From: Maniola hyperantus
Lineage: Eukaryota > Arthropoda > Insecta > Lepidoptera > Nymphalidae
Length of the DNA stretch: 64,000 nucleotides
Direction: 5' to 3'
Assembly: GCF_902806685.2 (NCBI RefSeq)
Contig: NC_048541.1
Location: forward strand, 3,965,465-4,029,464
Shown piece after piece: positions 44,140-59,100 of the stretch (its first letter is position 1; every line of letters begins with the position of its first letter). The position numbers and the translations under genes are program-made. The notes beneath the pieces are model-generated. The model was given only the letters and a program-made list of their open reading frames with translations. It had not been told where the DNA came from and ran no database searches.

Positions 44140-47100
44140 TTAAACATCTTTAAATATAAAATTAAAAGGTTCAACAGCATAGTTCAGAGAGCTTGGTTTT
44201 GTCTTAAGCGGCGGTCCAAACCATTCCACTTGAAAATTCTCGATCACCTTAGCGAGAAACGTTTCGATTTCCAATTCGGCTATTCGTCGACCTGAGAACA
44301 TTCAACAGTTAACAAAGTAATCCATCAAAAAACAAAAACAAACTGCATATAGGACAAATAGTACAAAGTTTTTCCAGAGATTACTTGGTAAATATTTAAT
44401 TTCTGTAAATCGTAAAAAAAGTTCCTAATAATTGACCAAGAATTTAAGTCTACCATGGCGAAAATAAAACATATTACAATATTATGGAAATGCTGTTACG
44501 CCGTCAACATTATTCATATGTTGAACCACTTGCTACTTGCTTTAGCAATAAAGGAACCATCGCGAGGAACCTGCATTCCTGAGAGTTCTTCACATGATGT
44601 TCTCAAAGGTGTGTGAAGTCTCTCAATCCGCACTTGGACTGAGTGGTGGAGTATGGCCTTCTAATTCAGAGAGGAGACCCATGCCTCTACTCATGTGCCT
44701 GTGCTCAGGCGGCCGGCGCTGAGGTGGTGATGATGATAGACACCACAGTACATAAAAGTAACAACAATAATTATTTCTTTACCAATGCACATGCGAACTC
44801 CAAATCCGAAAGGGTTCCAAGCGAACGGGTGCGCGTTTCCGTGATACAAGGGATCATCTTTGTCAACGATCCATCTTTCAGGGATGTACTTTTCTGGCTG
44901 TGGAAAGTGTTCTTCCAACATGCATAAAGCTTGATGATTGAATACTATGGACGTCTGAAATATTGAGGAACATTTTACAAAGTTCATAACTAAACCCGAA
45001 TAGGTACCTACCTACTCCTTTTGAAAATACTACAATGGACGAACAATTTTTTAAACCCATAAATGAAATGGAATAAAACTGAAAATTTATTTTTCAAAAA
45101 CTAAGTCGGTTTACAATTTTGTGTCAAGGACTGTGAAGTAAGTTTAATAAACCTGTGGCTCAGGGTCCCCACCCCTCAATCTCAAACATAAAGAAACTAC
45201 CTATAAATAAGTCAAAACTAGCATGCAATATGTCGTGCGTGTACGTGTGTTTGTGTATGTGTGTGTTATTTGGATATTGCTTTTAATTATTTATTTTAAT
45301 TTTTAAATTTGTAATTGTAGTAGGTTTTCCGTATCAACATAGTGTAGATTATTTAAATTACACCTCGTAGGTATATTTTCGGAATCTACACATTTACGCC
45401 TTTAGAACTTACGCCTTTAGGTATTTTGTAGCCTAAGATATTGTATTCCTTCGTTGCCACCCTCATGTTACCTGCCACAATAGGCAATATTCTCATAGAC
45501 TCCTTTATACAAGCTTTGAGATAGGGACGCTTTTCTTTGTCCGAGAGAATCTCTTGTCTTAATTTATTCTGTTTATCTTGATTTTTGGCCAATAGATATA
45601 ATGTTGAAGTCATAGTATTAGCAGCCTGCACATAAACAAATGGACTTTAAAAGTTTTAAGAAAATAAATAAAATAAACACGGTTTTACAGTACGCGGCCG
45701 AAAGTATTGTACATTGGCCTTTAGAATGACATTTCGGCTTTGTAGAGCGTTGTCTCTGTCACTCATACCTATATGACGTTTTGTCGGTCTCAACGACAGA
45801 GACAATGCTCTACTAATCCATTATCTCCTTCAATACTTTGTGCCGCATACTGTACCTGGTCTTACCATAAACAATAATTAATAAACAAGTTGATTGTTGA
45901 TTGAGACTACAAGTGAGAAGTACAAACTCTTTGGATTGGGTTTAAAATAAACACGCGTTTTATGGTAAGACTGTCAGAACGCGTGGAAAATTCAGGTCTT
46001 CGTTGATGGTGGTAGAAATAAAAAGTAAATCTTATTATTCCGAGATGACACCCGATATAGGTTTTTAAAAATGCGCGCTAACTCTTTGATTTTCCGGGAG
46101 AAAAAGTAGTCTAGGCTTGTCTCCAGGTGGATCCTGGAGCCATCTCTGTTTCAAATCGTCTTCGTGCGGCGGCCTGCGGCTTCGTCCACGTGAATTTAGG
46201 TTTTTTAAGAATCCCGTGGGAACTCTTTGATTTCCAGGACAAAAAGTAGCCTATGTCCTTCTATGGGATGCACTATCTCTATACCAAATTTAAAAAAGTT
46301 GACAAATGGGCCGTGAAAATCTAGCAGATGAACAGACAGGCACAGACTTTCGCATTTGTAATATTAAGAAGGTAAATATGTATTGTTTTATTCTCATTTC
46401 TAGAGTCAAAAACGAATATTTTATTAAATTGTTACTTAATGAAAATACTTAGATAAAATTAATTACCTACGTAGATAACTTAACAGATTTTTCAGATAAA
46501 ACTAACCGTATCGACTCCAGCAAATAACATATCGCTAGCCATAATAACAGCTACATGCTCATCAATTTCTAGTAATTTCTCTAAAACTCCCTTTTCTTCG
46601 GTAGAAGGCTGGTTCTTAAGTTCGAGCTTTTTCATAGCCTCTGTGACAAAGTGTTTACTTATCCTGAAAAAAAAATTATGATGCAAATTATATATTTTTC
46701 AGAGTATAAAAGGCTAAAAGCATGGTCATAGATTGACTTCAGTGTCGTTTTCACCATCATCATTATCAGAAATTTTACTACTACACAGGTGCGATAAAGT
46801 CCGCCGCGCTGAGTTTGTGTTTGTTCGCGCTAATTTTGCAGAATTGCAAAACAGTAACTGCAAATTGCAGAAACTACTGTACTAAGTACTGTACTTACTT
46901 AGTTAGATTTTCATACGGTTTTCACTAATAGGAAGAGGAATTATTATATAAGAAGTGTATAGGTTAATTGATGAAAATTTTACCAAAAATAAGCTACCAG
47001 TATCATGATAATTGTGAATTAGGAAAAAAATCATCCCATCTGAGAGCATTAGGTGACGCTGGATGCACGTCCGAACTGCTCGGCCCACGTGGGTAACCTG

Positions 47101-50100
47101 TATGCTATTTCACCTAACATTGTGATAGAAAGAGATAGACTCAGTGATGAGCAGTGTAGCGAGTGCATGCGCTCACACTAGCGTCCGGATATATTGATGA
47201 TGGCACACAGATAGTTGGACAGATGTCACCGATGAATTTTTGTAAATATATGATTTATGAAGGAACTACTTATTTCAATTATTATTGTATAAGATTTTAT
47301 GGAAGAGCGGGGTCGCCTGCCACGAGTACTCGTAGCAATACTAAAACACTTACTGGGATGGTCCCAATTACTACGCACTATGTGAAATTGTTTTACCTAC
47401 TGAAATAGATATTTTTAAATTTTTTTTGAATGATAATGATTACCTACTTATCTTTTGATGAATACTATAAAATCTCACTTACATACATACCTATTAGGTA
47501 ACTACTACCTCAGCGTGTATAAACAACTCGTACTTATATTATATTATAGAAATCCATACTTCTATGAAGTGTCTGTCTGTAATTTCGAAATAACTACCGC
47601 AAGCTCATAATATTGTTATTTGAACTGTACCATAACAGCTGAATCAAATGTTTTTAAAAACTGTCTGTCTGTCTGTCTGTTTGAAGTTTGAACGGGCTAA
47701 TCTTCGGAACGGCAGAACCTATTTTGACGGGACTTTTACAGACAAGTAGAGAATTAACAAAGGATACTTTTTTAACCGACTTTTAAAAAAGGAGTTGTGT
47801 TTTTCTACCTATGTACACAGAAATCTCCGAGATTTCTCCGAGCAGCTCTCGAGGTCTATAATGGCCATTTTGAATAATAAAAAATTTTGTATGAAAAAAT
47901 AAATTCCGCCATTTTGAATTTTTTTTCCATCCAACGAGTAGACCTTCGGACCCTGATCATCTCTTGCCAAGAAACCACTCTTCCATCTGTCATACCCTCC
48001 GAGATGGACGCCGATGAAATTTGTATGGCGGCCATCTTTTTTTCGGAATTTTAAATTTTTTTTCCAATTTTTGGCAATTGGATGAGGTTTCGAATGACAT
48101 TTGGTCGAGCACCTCCCACCTATCTTCGATACCTAAAGCGTGCCCTTCACCCGTCTCCGAAATCCTCAATCATCAGCTCCCTCCATATGTTACCCTAAAA
48201 GAATCTTTGTCTTCTATATGAAACCATAAGTGAAAAAAAAAAGTTTCATACAAAATTTTACAGGAGGAAATTTTTTGATAATCTCGGCCGCCATCTTGTT
48301 TTTTCAATTTTTTACACTTTTTCTAAAAATCGTTTGCTAATATCTTCAATTGTTGCAAGTTGTAACAAAATCGGTTGGTAAAGAAACTTTGCAACATTGT
48401 CCTATATAAAATGTGGATTTCAACTCCTCAATCCTGATGCTGCAGGGGACATGACCACCAAAACTTATGGGATTTTGAAACTGTCGGTTATAAATTGATA
48501 TTGAGAGGTAGGTACCTATATCTACCAAGTAAAGACTTTATCATTGAACTCGAAGACCCACTTCTCGACCCTGATGCTGTACCTAAGGAATTGCATTGCT
48601 AAATCGTGGTGATCCCACGGAATTTTAAATGAATCATCGCCCACGCCCGTTCGGTACCCTCATTCCGCACATTGTTTTTATTAGTCAGTCCACCAATCAC
48701 AACAAAGCATTCTCCCCTGTCCCCCGCCAACATTTTACGATTTTGTTTTCATGTAAATCCTTGTATATGCGTACTCTAGGAGTTGAATTCTCTGTGCTGG
48801 CGGATTACCTATTAGGAACACATGATTACACATTCGTTTGTCTGTGAAAATAAATTTTGTTGCCTACACTTATCTATTAGTAGCGACTAAAAACTATATA
48901 TACCATCTACTTGTGTATAAAAAAGTCTAAATAAATTCCACTTTGATCTCAAAAATGAAAATTTTATTTTATAAGTAGGAAGTAGGTACAATTCAATTTC
49001 CCTCTAAAAGCCCACTACACACATAAACACAATATGTATCATTTTCTGTTTCAACAGTCACATTAGATGTATCATTCGACGCAGAACTATTGAAGCTCTC
49101 CATTTCATTTCTGGAATTAATAAACATACAATCAACGTAAATATATTGTGAGTATTATCTATATAGAATGTATGCAAAAAACATAGCATAACAACTTACA
49201 AGTATGGTATGGGTAGACCTTTCAATATTTAGTACGGAATTGAATGTTGCAGCATCATGTTGGATTTCAGTGGTACGTATATTGGGCACATTCATTTTAT
49301 TTTCCTTGTTTTCTTCTAAAAGGAATGTCTTGAGTCACTAAAATACAACATAATTCAGCATTGACAAATCTGACAACAAATAGTAAATCTCTATATTATT
49401 ATATAAAAATGAATCGTTGAATGTGTTGCTGATCGCAAATCTCGAGAACAGCTGCACCGATTTCGCTAATTCTTTTTGGTAATATTCCTTGAAGTACGGG
49501 GATGGTTCTTATGGAGAGAAAAATTTAAAAAATGTCCTGAAAAAGAATCGACTGTAGGCGGTGCGAAGTTCGTCGGGGCAGCTAGTAACATAATAATTAT
49601 ATTATCCTAATCCTAATTCCTAATCTAAATATATAAAAGAAAAAGGTGACTGACTGACTGACTGACTGACTGACTGACTGACTGACTGACTGACTGACTG
49701 ACTGATCTATCAACGCACAGCTCAAACTACTGGACGGATCGTGCTGAAATTTGGCATGCAGATAGCTATTATGACGCAGGCATCCACTAAGAAGAGATTT
49801 TTGAAAATTCAACTCTGGAGGGGGTGAAATAGGGGTTCGAAATTTTGTGTAGCCCACGCGGACGAAGTCGTGGGCATTTGCTAGTATCTAAATAATATCA
49901 ACTTACAAACACAGTGTCAAACTTTCAGAAGCTGGCTCTAAATGGTACGGTGTGATAGCATCATAATCTAATTCAATTCGATTTTTTGCTTTGTCGTTTC
50001 CTTGCCAAAGAAAATCCCGTGATCCACTAAAATAGAAGTATAATATATAAGTATTTATTAAAAATAAATAAATGTCATCATCAAATTCACCATCCTGGAG

Positions 50101-53100
50101 AACCTTGAAAACGACACTCGCGTCTATTTTTTATAAAAAGTGCTGGCCCGCCATCTTAGATTAAAAAATTAATGTCATTATCAAAACCAGCATCCTGGAA
50201 ACCCTGAAAACGACACCCATTTCTATTTTTTGTGAAAAGTGCATGTCTGCTATTTTGGATTTGAAAATAAATGTCATTATCAAATTCAGCATCCCGGAAA
50301 AGTACATATTCAGTCAAATAAAATTCCCGTCGAGTCACATTGTTACTCACGTCGGGTGTGACGCACGGGAATAACCCCGAAAAAGTAATGGCATTATCAT
50401 CACAAGATAATATTATGGTTTGGAAAGATTCTGATGAATTTTAATAGATCTCCTCTTTGCAAGGGATTTGCTTTTGCGAGTCTAAACCGTTTCTTTTTCC
50501 TCTTCCGCCAATCCATTTTTGTTTCTGTTACATGAAAACTCAAGTATATAATTAAATTGTCTAAGCACACAATATGACCTACATACTTATATTTGTAACT
50601 AGATGATACACGCGACTTCGTCCGCGAGGATATAGTGGTTTTTTAATCCCGCGAGAACTCTTTCAAAAGCGATCACTATTTCAAATTTCAGCCAAATCCG
50701 TCTTGTACTTTTTGCGTGAAAGGGTAACAAACCTATACACACACACACGCAGATACAAAATTTCGCCTTTATAATACTACTACTACTTTTTATCCCGGAA
50801 AATCAAAGAGTTTCCACGGGATTTTTAAAAATCTAATTCCACGCGTACGAAGTCGCGGGCATCACCTCATCATCATCATGATCAACCCATCGCCGGCTCA
50901 CTACAGAGCAGGGGTCTCCTCTCAGAGTGAGAAGGGTTTTGGCCATAGTCTACCACGCTGGCCATGTGCGGATTGGTAGAATTCACACACCTTTGAGAAC
51001 ATTATGGAGAACTCGGCATGCAGGTTTCCTCACGATGTTTTCCTTTACCGTTAAAGCAAGTGATATTTAATTAATTAAAACGCGTATAACTCCGAAAAGT
51101 TAGAGGTGCGTGCCCGGGATCGAACCCCCCGACCTCCGTTTAGAAGGCGGACGTCCTAACCACTAGGCTATCATAGCTTCACCTAGTTTATAATATTAGT
51201 AGGATATATGTAAACTACTACCACCAGCTGTCGATACGATGCATTCTAAAATAAATCGACCGACCGACCGACAGACCGACCGGCCAAGTACGAGTCAAAC
51301 TCGCGCCCCGAGGTTTCCGTACTACAATAGTAAAATGTTTATCTCTAAATCTCTGTTTAGAGATAAGCATTTACAATGTAACTTAATTTATTACTACTAT
51401 GTAACTAGAATTTCGGTACATATAAAAATGAATCGCTAAATGTGTTGCTGATCGCAAATCTCGAGAACAGCTGAACCGATTTCGCTAATTCTTTTTTTAT
51501 AATATTCCTTGAAGTACGAATATGGTTCTTACGGAGAGAAAATTTTTAAAAAATTCCTGAAAAAGAATCGACTGTTAGGCGGTACGAAGTTCGCCGGGGC
51601 AGCTAGTGAAAAATAAAAATAAATAAATAGGTAAATAGTATTTTTTGACATTTTGCATGATAAATCAAAAACTATTTATTATGCACTAGATGATGCCCGC
51701 AACTTCGTCCGCGTGGATTTAGGTTTTTTAAAAATCCCGTGGGAACTTTGATTTTCCGGGATCAAAAGTCAAAGTCAAATGATTTGTTCAAAATAGGTAA
51801 TAAATTACTCTTTTCGATTGTCAGTTGTTGGATTTGTAAAATATAGTGGTGATAATTATTTCGCAAACGCTACGAGGGTTCCAAACGTGCCCAAGACTGA
51901 GAAGAGCCCACAGCTAACTCAGCCGGGTATTCTTTTTATTATCACCACTTTACAAAATCATAAATTAAACTTATTAGAACTATCACAAAGCCGAGCAACT
52001 CATTCCCAAGCTTGCTTATCATTTAAATAATCCTTTACAATGTAATAGGATTTTTTAATTAGTTTACGTTTTATGAAAACTTTGAACTTATGACAGTCAC
52101 TTTGAACTTATGACAGTCACTTTTTTTGTTAATTTATTTATGTTTTTATATACGTACAATAAATTTTCAAAAATATATTGATTATGCACTGTCATAATTT
52201 TAACTTCTCTAAATTTAGTTCTCAGCGACTCTCGTGGTCCCATACTATATATGGCTCGAACAGCCCTTTTCTGCAGCACAAAAATAGAATTTATATCAGC
52301 AGCATTACCCCATAATAATTCCGTGGTGCCATCTGAATCAGGGTTTCTACTGAAAACCAGCGCTGTATGTTTTTGTACTTGTGCAAGACAATATGCATTT
52401 ATGCTGAGTAGGGACCTTTTTTTTTGGGTTGTGCCACACATGACATACTTTATTCCGGCGCTTCTTCTACTTGAGGTTTTTTGACTTTATTACTCAAGTA
52501 TAAGAGGCGCTGGGATAACCTAACCAGTTGGTAACTGGTAATGTGTGGTACAGCTTTAAAAAATAAACGTTTTTTCTTTTCTTTCTTTTTCTTTTCTAAT
52601 AATATGCCATATGACATAATGCTGTGAAAGTAACTAAAATATACTAGTCTCGCCGTTTCTATGTCTGTCAACTGGCGAATCTTTTTTACCGCATATGCAG
52701 CAGAACTGTCTGTTCGATAAGTTATTTATATGAGAGCCCCATTGAAGTTTCGCATCTAACGTTATTTCCAGAAAAATAGCGGTATCCACTAAATCTTATT
52801 TATCATAAAAGTAGCCTATGTCCTTCCCCGGGATGCAAGCTATTTTTGTACCAAATTTCATCAAAATTGGTTAAATGGATGAGCTGTGAAAAGCTAGCAG
52901 ACAGACAGACGGACAGATAGACAGATACACTTTCGCATTTATAATATTAGTATGGATAAAAATAAATAAAATCGGTTTTTGATGTACAAGTAAGGTCCTT
53001 TTATATGATATCACACTTGGTTTACTAATCTTACTTGAAAGTTGAAAATACTAACTATTCGTTAATGAACACATTTTTATTTATTTTTCGTGATGTAACC

Positions 53101-56100
53101 ACAAATTCATTGTTTCAGATTTTTCCCCTTACGTGTGTTATAACTGTTATTACCTACCTGCCAAATTTTATCATTCTAGGTCAGTGGGAAGTACCCTACA
53201 GGCTTCTTGACAGACACACTGACAGACTGACAGATAGACAGACAGACAGACAACAAACTGATCCTATAAGGGTTCCCTTTTCCTTTTGAGGTACGGAATC
53301 CTAATGATCTCTCTTTTTGCACTGCATTTAATCTGAATCCAAGAATTCCCGATCCGAAATAGCCGTAAGCAAGACTGTATCGTCACTTACCACCAGGTGA
53401 GATTGTAGTCAAGGGCTAACTTGTATCTGAATAAATAAATAAAAAAGTACTATTTGTACGAAGCGTTGCGTACTTTATTTGTAAGACGGACAGACAACAA
53501 ACTGATCCTATAAGGGTTCCTTTTTCCTTTTGAGGTACGGAATCCTAATGATCTCTCTTTTTGCACTGCATTTAACCTGAATCCAAGAATTTCCGATCCG
53601 AAATAGTCGTAAGCAAGACTGTATCGTCACCTACCACCAGGTGAGATTGCAGTCTAGGGCTAACTTGTATCTGAATCAATATTATTATTATTATTTTATT
53701 ACTTATAATAAAACTGTAACAGGTGAAATTCTGTACATTGAAGATATTTTGAAATTTTTTTTTCGAGGGCACTCTATAATCGATACTGAACCCAAAACTG
53801 GATTTTTTTTCATTTTTGTCTGTCTGTCTGTCTGTCTGTCTGTATCACGGCCGCGCATCACGCTGAAACTACTGAATGGATTCCAATGAAACTTGGTACG
53901 ATTTGACGTCATACTATGAGGATATAGGATATAGGATACTTTTTATCCCGAAATTCAGCATGGTTCCCTTAGGAGAGGGGTTGAAAGTTAAAATGTATAC
54001 TGAGCTGTAATTCATTAACGCGTAGTCCGATTTCATTCATTCTTTTTTGTTAGAAACCATACATGTTAAAACTTCAAGTGCCAACTTCTCAACCATCATC
54101 ATAATAATCACGGGTAGCTTTTGTACTTTTGGATTTCAATCAGCTGTTTTAGGAATAGTTGATGTTGAATTGATATTAAAGGTACGCTTAGAATAAACTA
54201 TCTCTGGTTTAGGTACCAAGCAACGACTTCATAATTCAACTCGATATCCCAACTCTTCAACCCTGATGATGCAGGGTACTGGGTATTGCACTCCTAAGCC
54301 ACTGTTGATTGTGAGATAATATTGTAGATGCCAAACATATATACCATTATTGAACTTTAAGTTCCAACTCTTCAATACTGATGCTGCAGGGTACTGCACT
54401 CCTATTCTATGGGTTTTAGGAACTGTTGTTGGTGAATTAATATTGTACCATTTACTATTGTACCAAACCACGACTACATGGTTGAACTCCGTTCACAAAA
54501 ATCCACGCACTCCATCGAAATCCTATTCTATTCCAAACTTATTCGCCAGCGTGACAGGAGTGGAGAAGGCGGATAGGGACGTGTGAGGGGTGCAACGGAT
54601 CAACGTGATTTTTTCCATTATCATCAGCCTGCGGTCGTCCACTGTTGGACATAGGCTTTCCCTAAAGAGCGCCACCACACCCGGTCCTCAGCCTTCCTCA
54701 CCTAGCCACTTCCCGCCAGCCTCTGTATATCGTCGGTCCATCGTGCTGGAAGGCGTCCCACACTACGCTTACTTATACCTACGCGGTCTCCACTCAAGAA
54801 CTTTCCGGCTCCAACGGCCATCACCTCTACGACAGGCATGACCTGCCTTCTTTTATCCCAGAAAATAAAAGAGTTCCCACGGGCTTTTGAAAACCTACAT
54901 CCACGCGGACGAAGTCGCGGGCGTCAGCTAGTAAATAAATAAAAAAGTACTATTTGTACGAAGCGTTGCGTACTTTATTTGTAAGACGGACAGACAGACA
55001 GACAGACAGATAGACGGACAGACAGACAGACGGACAGACCGACAGACGAACAGACGGACAGACGGACGGGCAGACGGACCGATGGACGGACCGACAGACG
55101 CATGGACGGACGGACGGACTGACGGACGTACGGACGGACGGACGGACGGACGGACGGACGGACAGACGGACGGACGGACAGACGGACCGACAGACAGACA
55201 GACAGAGGGTTCCGTTTTTTCCTTCTGAGGTACGGAACCCTAAAAATACAAAGAAATACCACCAGGTACCTACCTACCTATATTATTATACATATACAGG
55301 TACCTTTTTAGGGTTCCGTACTTTATAAGGAAAAAAGGGACCCTTAGGATCACTTCGTTGTCTGTCTGTCTGTCCGTCTCTCCGTCTGTGTCGTATCTGT
55401 CACACAAACCTATAGGATACTTCCCGTTGACCCAGAATCATGAAATTTAGTAGGTACGTAGGTCTTAGAGCACAAGTAAAGGAATAAATCCGAAAACCAT
55501 AGATTTGTGATTACAACTTACAAAAAAAAAAGTGTGTTAATAAAAAGTGTATAATAAAAAATAATTAGTATTTTCAATTTTCAATGTATAATAAGTATAC
55601 CAAGTGGGGTATTATATGAAAGGGCTTTACTGTATTGTGTGTATTCTAAAACACATTTTTATTTATTTTTATGCATAATAGTTTTTGATTTATGGAGCAA
55701 AATGTCAAAAAAATACCTGAGTACGGAACCCTTGGTGCGCGAGCAACTCGCACTTGGCCGGTTTTTTAAAATTAGATAAAATAAATAACTAAACAAAGTT
55801 ACTTACCTATTGTACTAGGACCACACGAGTAGATATCCCTACTAGGACCTCAACAACAAAGTCAGGTCAATAAACCAATGAATAAAATTGGTGTCCAAAT
55901 TTCAAATTCCAGAGGTCAATGTACAAAATGCAATAAGTATTTGAAGGACTTATTGACTCTGCTCTGCTCAATCTTCTACACATTTGCATAGCCACTGAAT
56001 AAAAATTAATTTTATAAAATCATTACGACTTTTGTTTTTGAAAACATAACAACAGTTGTCGTCATAGAAACCACAATATTACACGCGCAGCCGCGCGCCG

Positions 56101-59100
56101 CTGGGCTGGCCCTTCCCTCCGCCACCCGCGCGGTGTCTAATGTTTTGGGGTGAGAAGCATGATGATTTTAGCCGAAATCTAGCGCTTGAAAAGGGTTGAA
56201 CAGTAGTTTGGGAAAAGTATTTTTGAGAAAAAACTACTGAATTTAGGTTTGCAAAGTAAAGTTATTTCAACTAATGAATAAATAAACTATGTCTAATGAT
56301 AATTTTTTTTAGAATTTTCCTATTCCTAATCTTATTTATTTACGCCCAAAGTTGACATAAATTTAGTGTTAAAATAGGAATCTTTTGAGGCTCGTAACTT
56401 TTAAATCAATATTTTTTTCAATGTTTTAGATATCATTGAACCTAGATAATGACGAGATAAATCGATATAATTCTTAGTTTTGTGCGTACAATATCGAATA
56501 TTGTTGTATTTTCCCTCCTACGTTTGTATGAAGAAAGCACCGAACTGAGCTGCCTTAATGGCGTGTGCAGAGTAAATAGTTAAAATTACACGAAAACAAT
56601 GCTAGTAAAGATAGTAGTAGAGTATAGTGTTGCTAGTATATTATGATAAAAATATTTACTTAATTTGGTCCTCGTACAACTTCATTGCCTTTTTGAATGT
56701 AGGCGTTGAGATGTATCTCCACAGACTTGGCTTGAAGTCTAATTCGTCCGCTGAAGTAAATACGTCGTGAACCAACCGTATTAGTTTTTTCGCAGGTGAA
56801 TTTTCAGGTAGATTGGGATCGAAGCAGTTCAGACGACCGCCAAGAGCTACCACACCGATGGACTCTAATGCCCATAGGTTCATCTCAAAACCAAAATTTC
56901 CCTGTAACATATTTTTCTCGTTGCGTATTAGTCTCATCCTGTAAATATTAAAACTGAACTAATTATATTATCAAGTGTAAAATCAACATGTTTTATTCTT
57001 TGCAAGTTAAGAAATTATTCCATGATAAAATTTTAGGCGTCATTTTTTAGACGTGGGCACTTGTAAGTAATTTCATATTTTTGGTTTTAATCTACTTATA
57101 GCTTTAGTTACATGTAGTAAATATACCTTTCAATCATGTCTTCAGCAACTTCATTAAGTGTATTGGTGTATAGTTTTACAGTTTTTGGTTGTAACAAAAT
57201 AGGATTTACAGTTGATCGGAATTTTTTCCAAATCTCGCCATGGCTGTAATAAGTCAATAAATTTATTATAGATATAATATATTATTATAGCATGTTCCCA
57301 GGACCGCCAGACGTTACTTATTTTCTGTTATATAAAGGCATTCCGAACCAGTGGTAGATGCATCCGACTATTCGTAAGCACTTGTAAAAGTTTATACGAA
57401 TAAAAAAGATTTTCATTTTCATTTTTTCATTTTTCATTTTGTTTCTCTTAAAATAAGTAAAATGTAGCTGTCCTAGGATCTGGGACTTAAAATAATAGTT
57501 AATGAATAGAACAAGTTCCTTTCTAATATTTTATAGGCATTATTGTGCCATTGTTTTATTGAGTAAAATTATTTATGTTATGTTTAAAATTTCAACATTC
57601 ACATTTTTGTAATGTTTCATGAAATATCTTTTTAAACTTACTCTGTAATCAGTCCAGTTGGCGTGTCGGAGGCAGCACCTTGCTTTTTGTAATAATTTTT
57701 TCGAAAATATTGAAGCGTTTCAAAACCTGCGCGAATCGGCATCCAGTTTTCACCCCGAAGCACCTGAAAATTGAATAGACAATTTTTATTTAGGTATTAA
57801 ACCAAGAAATCTATTTAAATAAAAGGTGAAATTTATTCACTGACATGCCAACATACAGCTGGACCAAGAAACTTGATATTTTGCACGCAGGGTCTCTCTA
57901 TGATAGGCTTCCATTAAGAAGGGATTTTGAAAAATTTCAATAGGATCTTAATGTATGAATGATAATGTATGAATGTAATGAATCTAAGTCCATGCGGACG
58001 ACGTTGTAGAAGACCGTAGTAATTCATTTTCAAAAACATTGTCATGATAATTCATGGATTTGGGTTCATCAGAGAGATGATTATCTAATAAATAGGATCA
58101 CAAGTAGAAAATTATTAAATATGACATGCATCTCTTCTCCTGGAATTTCTAGAATAACCTAGAAATTAGATTACTGGTAGGTACATTGTAACTGTAACGG
58201 AACATAAGACCAATGTCTCGATTTTAAACAGACTGAGAATAAAGATGCGGCTATCTTACATATTCTGTCTGCGGCGGATGCTCGGCTACATTGCTAGGAA
58301 AAACGCGAGTAGCATACAGAAACTCATGGTCACTGGCAAGATCGGAGGAAAGAGATCCCACGGACGAAGCCCGTGATGTTGACCCGCCAGATAAGAGAAG
58401 CAATCGGCACACCTTTCTGCAATGCCTTCCGTACGATCTCCAACACGGAGAAATGTCGCAACATCGGGTAGGAAGTGATATCTCGAGAGAGCCACGATCC
58501 TCAAAACTAAGGAACCGACGCGCGAAGAATAAAAAAAAGTAACTGCGACTAGAATGTTATTAGAGTCTACTCACCAGTGCTGCAGCTTCTGCATCATACA
58601 GCATAACAATCGCAGGAGCGCCGAAGTAACCATCCATTTTTACAATGGGTCCAAATTTTTCATATAAAACTGTATTTATCATATCTTCGCTCTTGTAAAA
58701 AGAACCTGAACATAAATAATTTTGCTAACGACGTGTGTATAATCCGTAAAATTTGACTCTTCACGCGCTATTTTAACTCACACTAAAAATTTCCTAAAGG
58801 ATCGCAGAATTATGAAGAACTAACCTCCAGGTAAAAAATGATGCAATTGCCCTATTATAGGTAGTGATGTTGGACCCGGTATTTCTTGCCATGACTTAAG
58901 TTTATGGTTCTCCTCGTTTGCACTTATGGTTGCGCTGTTCACTGCTCTGTAATGTTATTATTATGGAGGTATTCGTTAAAATCTATGGACTCATGAAATA
59001 AAATCGAATAATCCATACTTCCATCCATACTTGCGAAACGCGAAAGTGTGTCTGTCTGTCTCTCTGTCTGTCTGCTAGCTTTTCACGGCCCAACAGCTTA

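Noticed and set aside
44643..44927. 94-codon plus-strand ORF over the heme-loop exon
   Set aside because: It is antisense to P450 exon 9 and runs into a SINE.
51100..51180. tRNA gene-like A and B boxes
   Set aside because: They belong to a SINE with a (GAT)n tail and target duplication; no complete cloverleaf is formed. No true tRNA gene was found in the window.
55000..55200. Possible CRISPR-like or satellite array
   Set aside because: Units are four bases without spacers, in a eukaryotic transposon remnant.
54975..55262. 95-codon minus-strand ORF rich in Ser/Val/Arg/Pro
   Set aside because: It is the translation of a GACA/GACG microsatellite within a transposon remnant.
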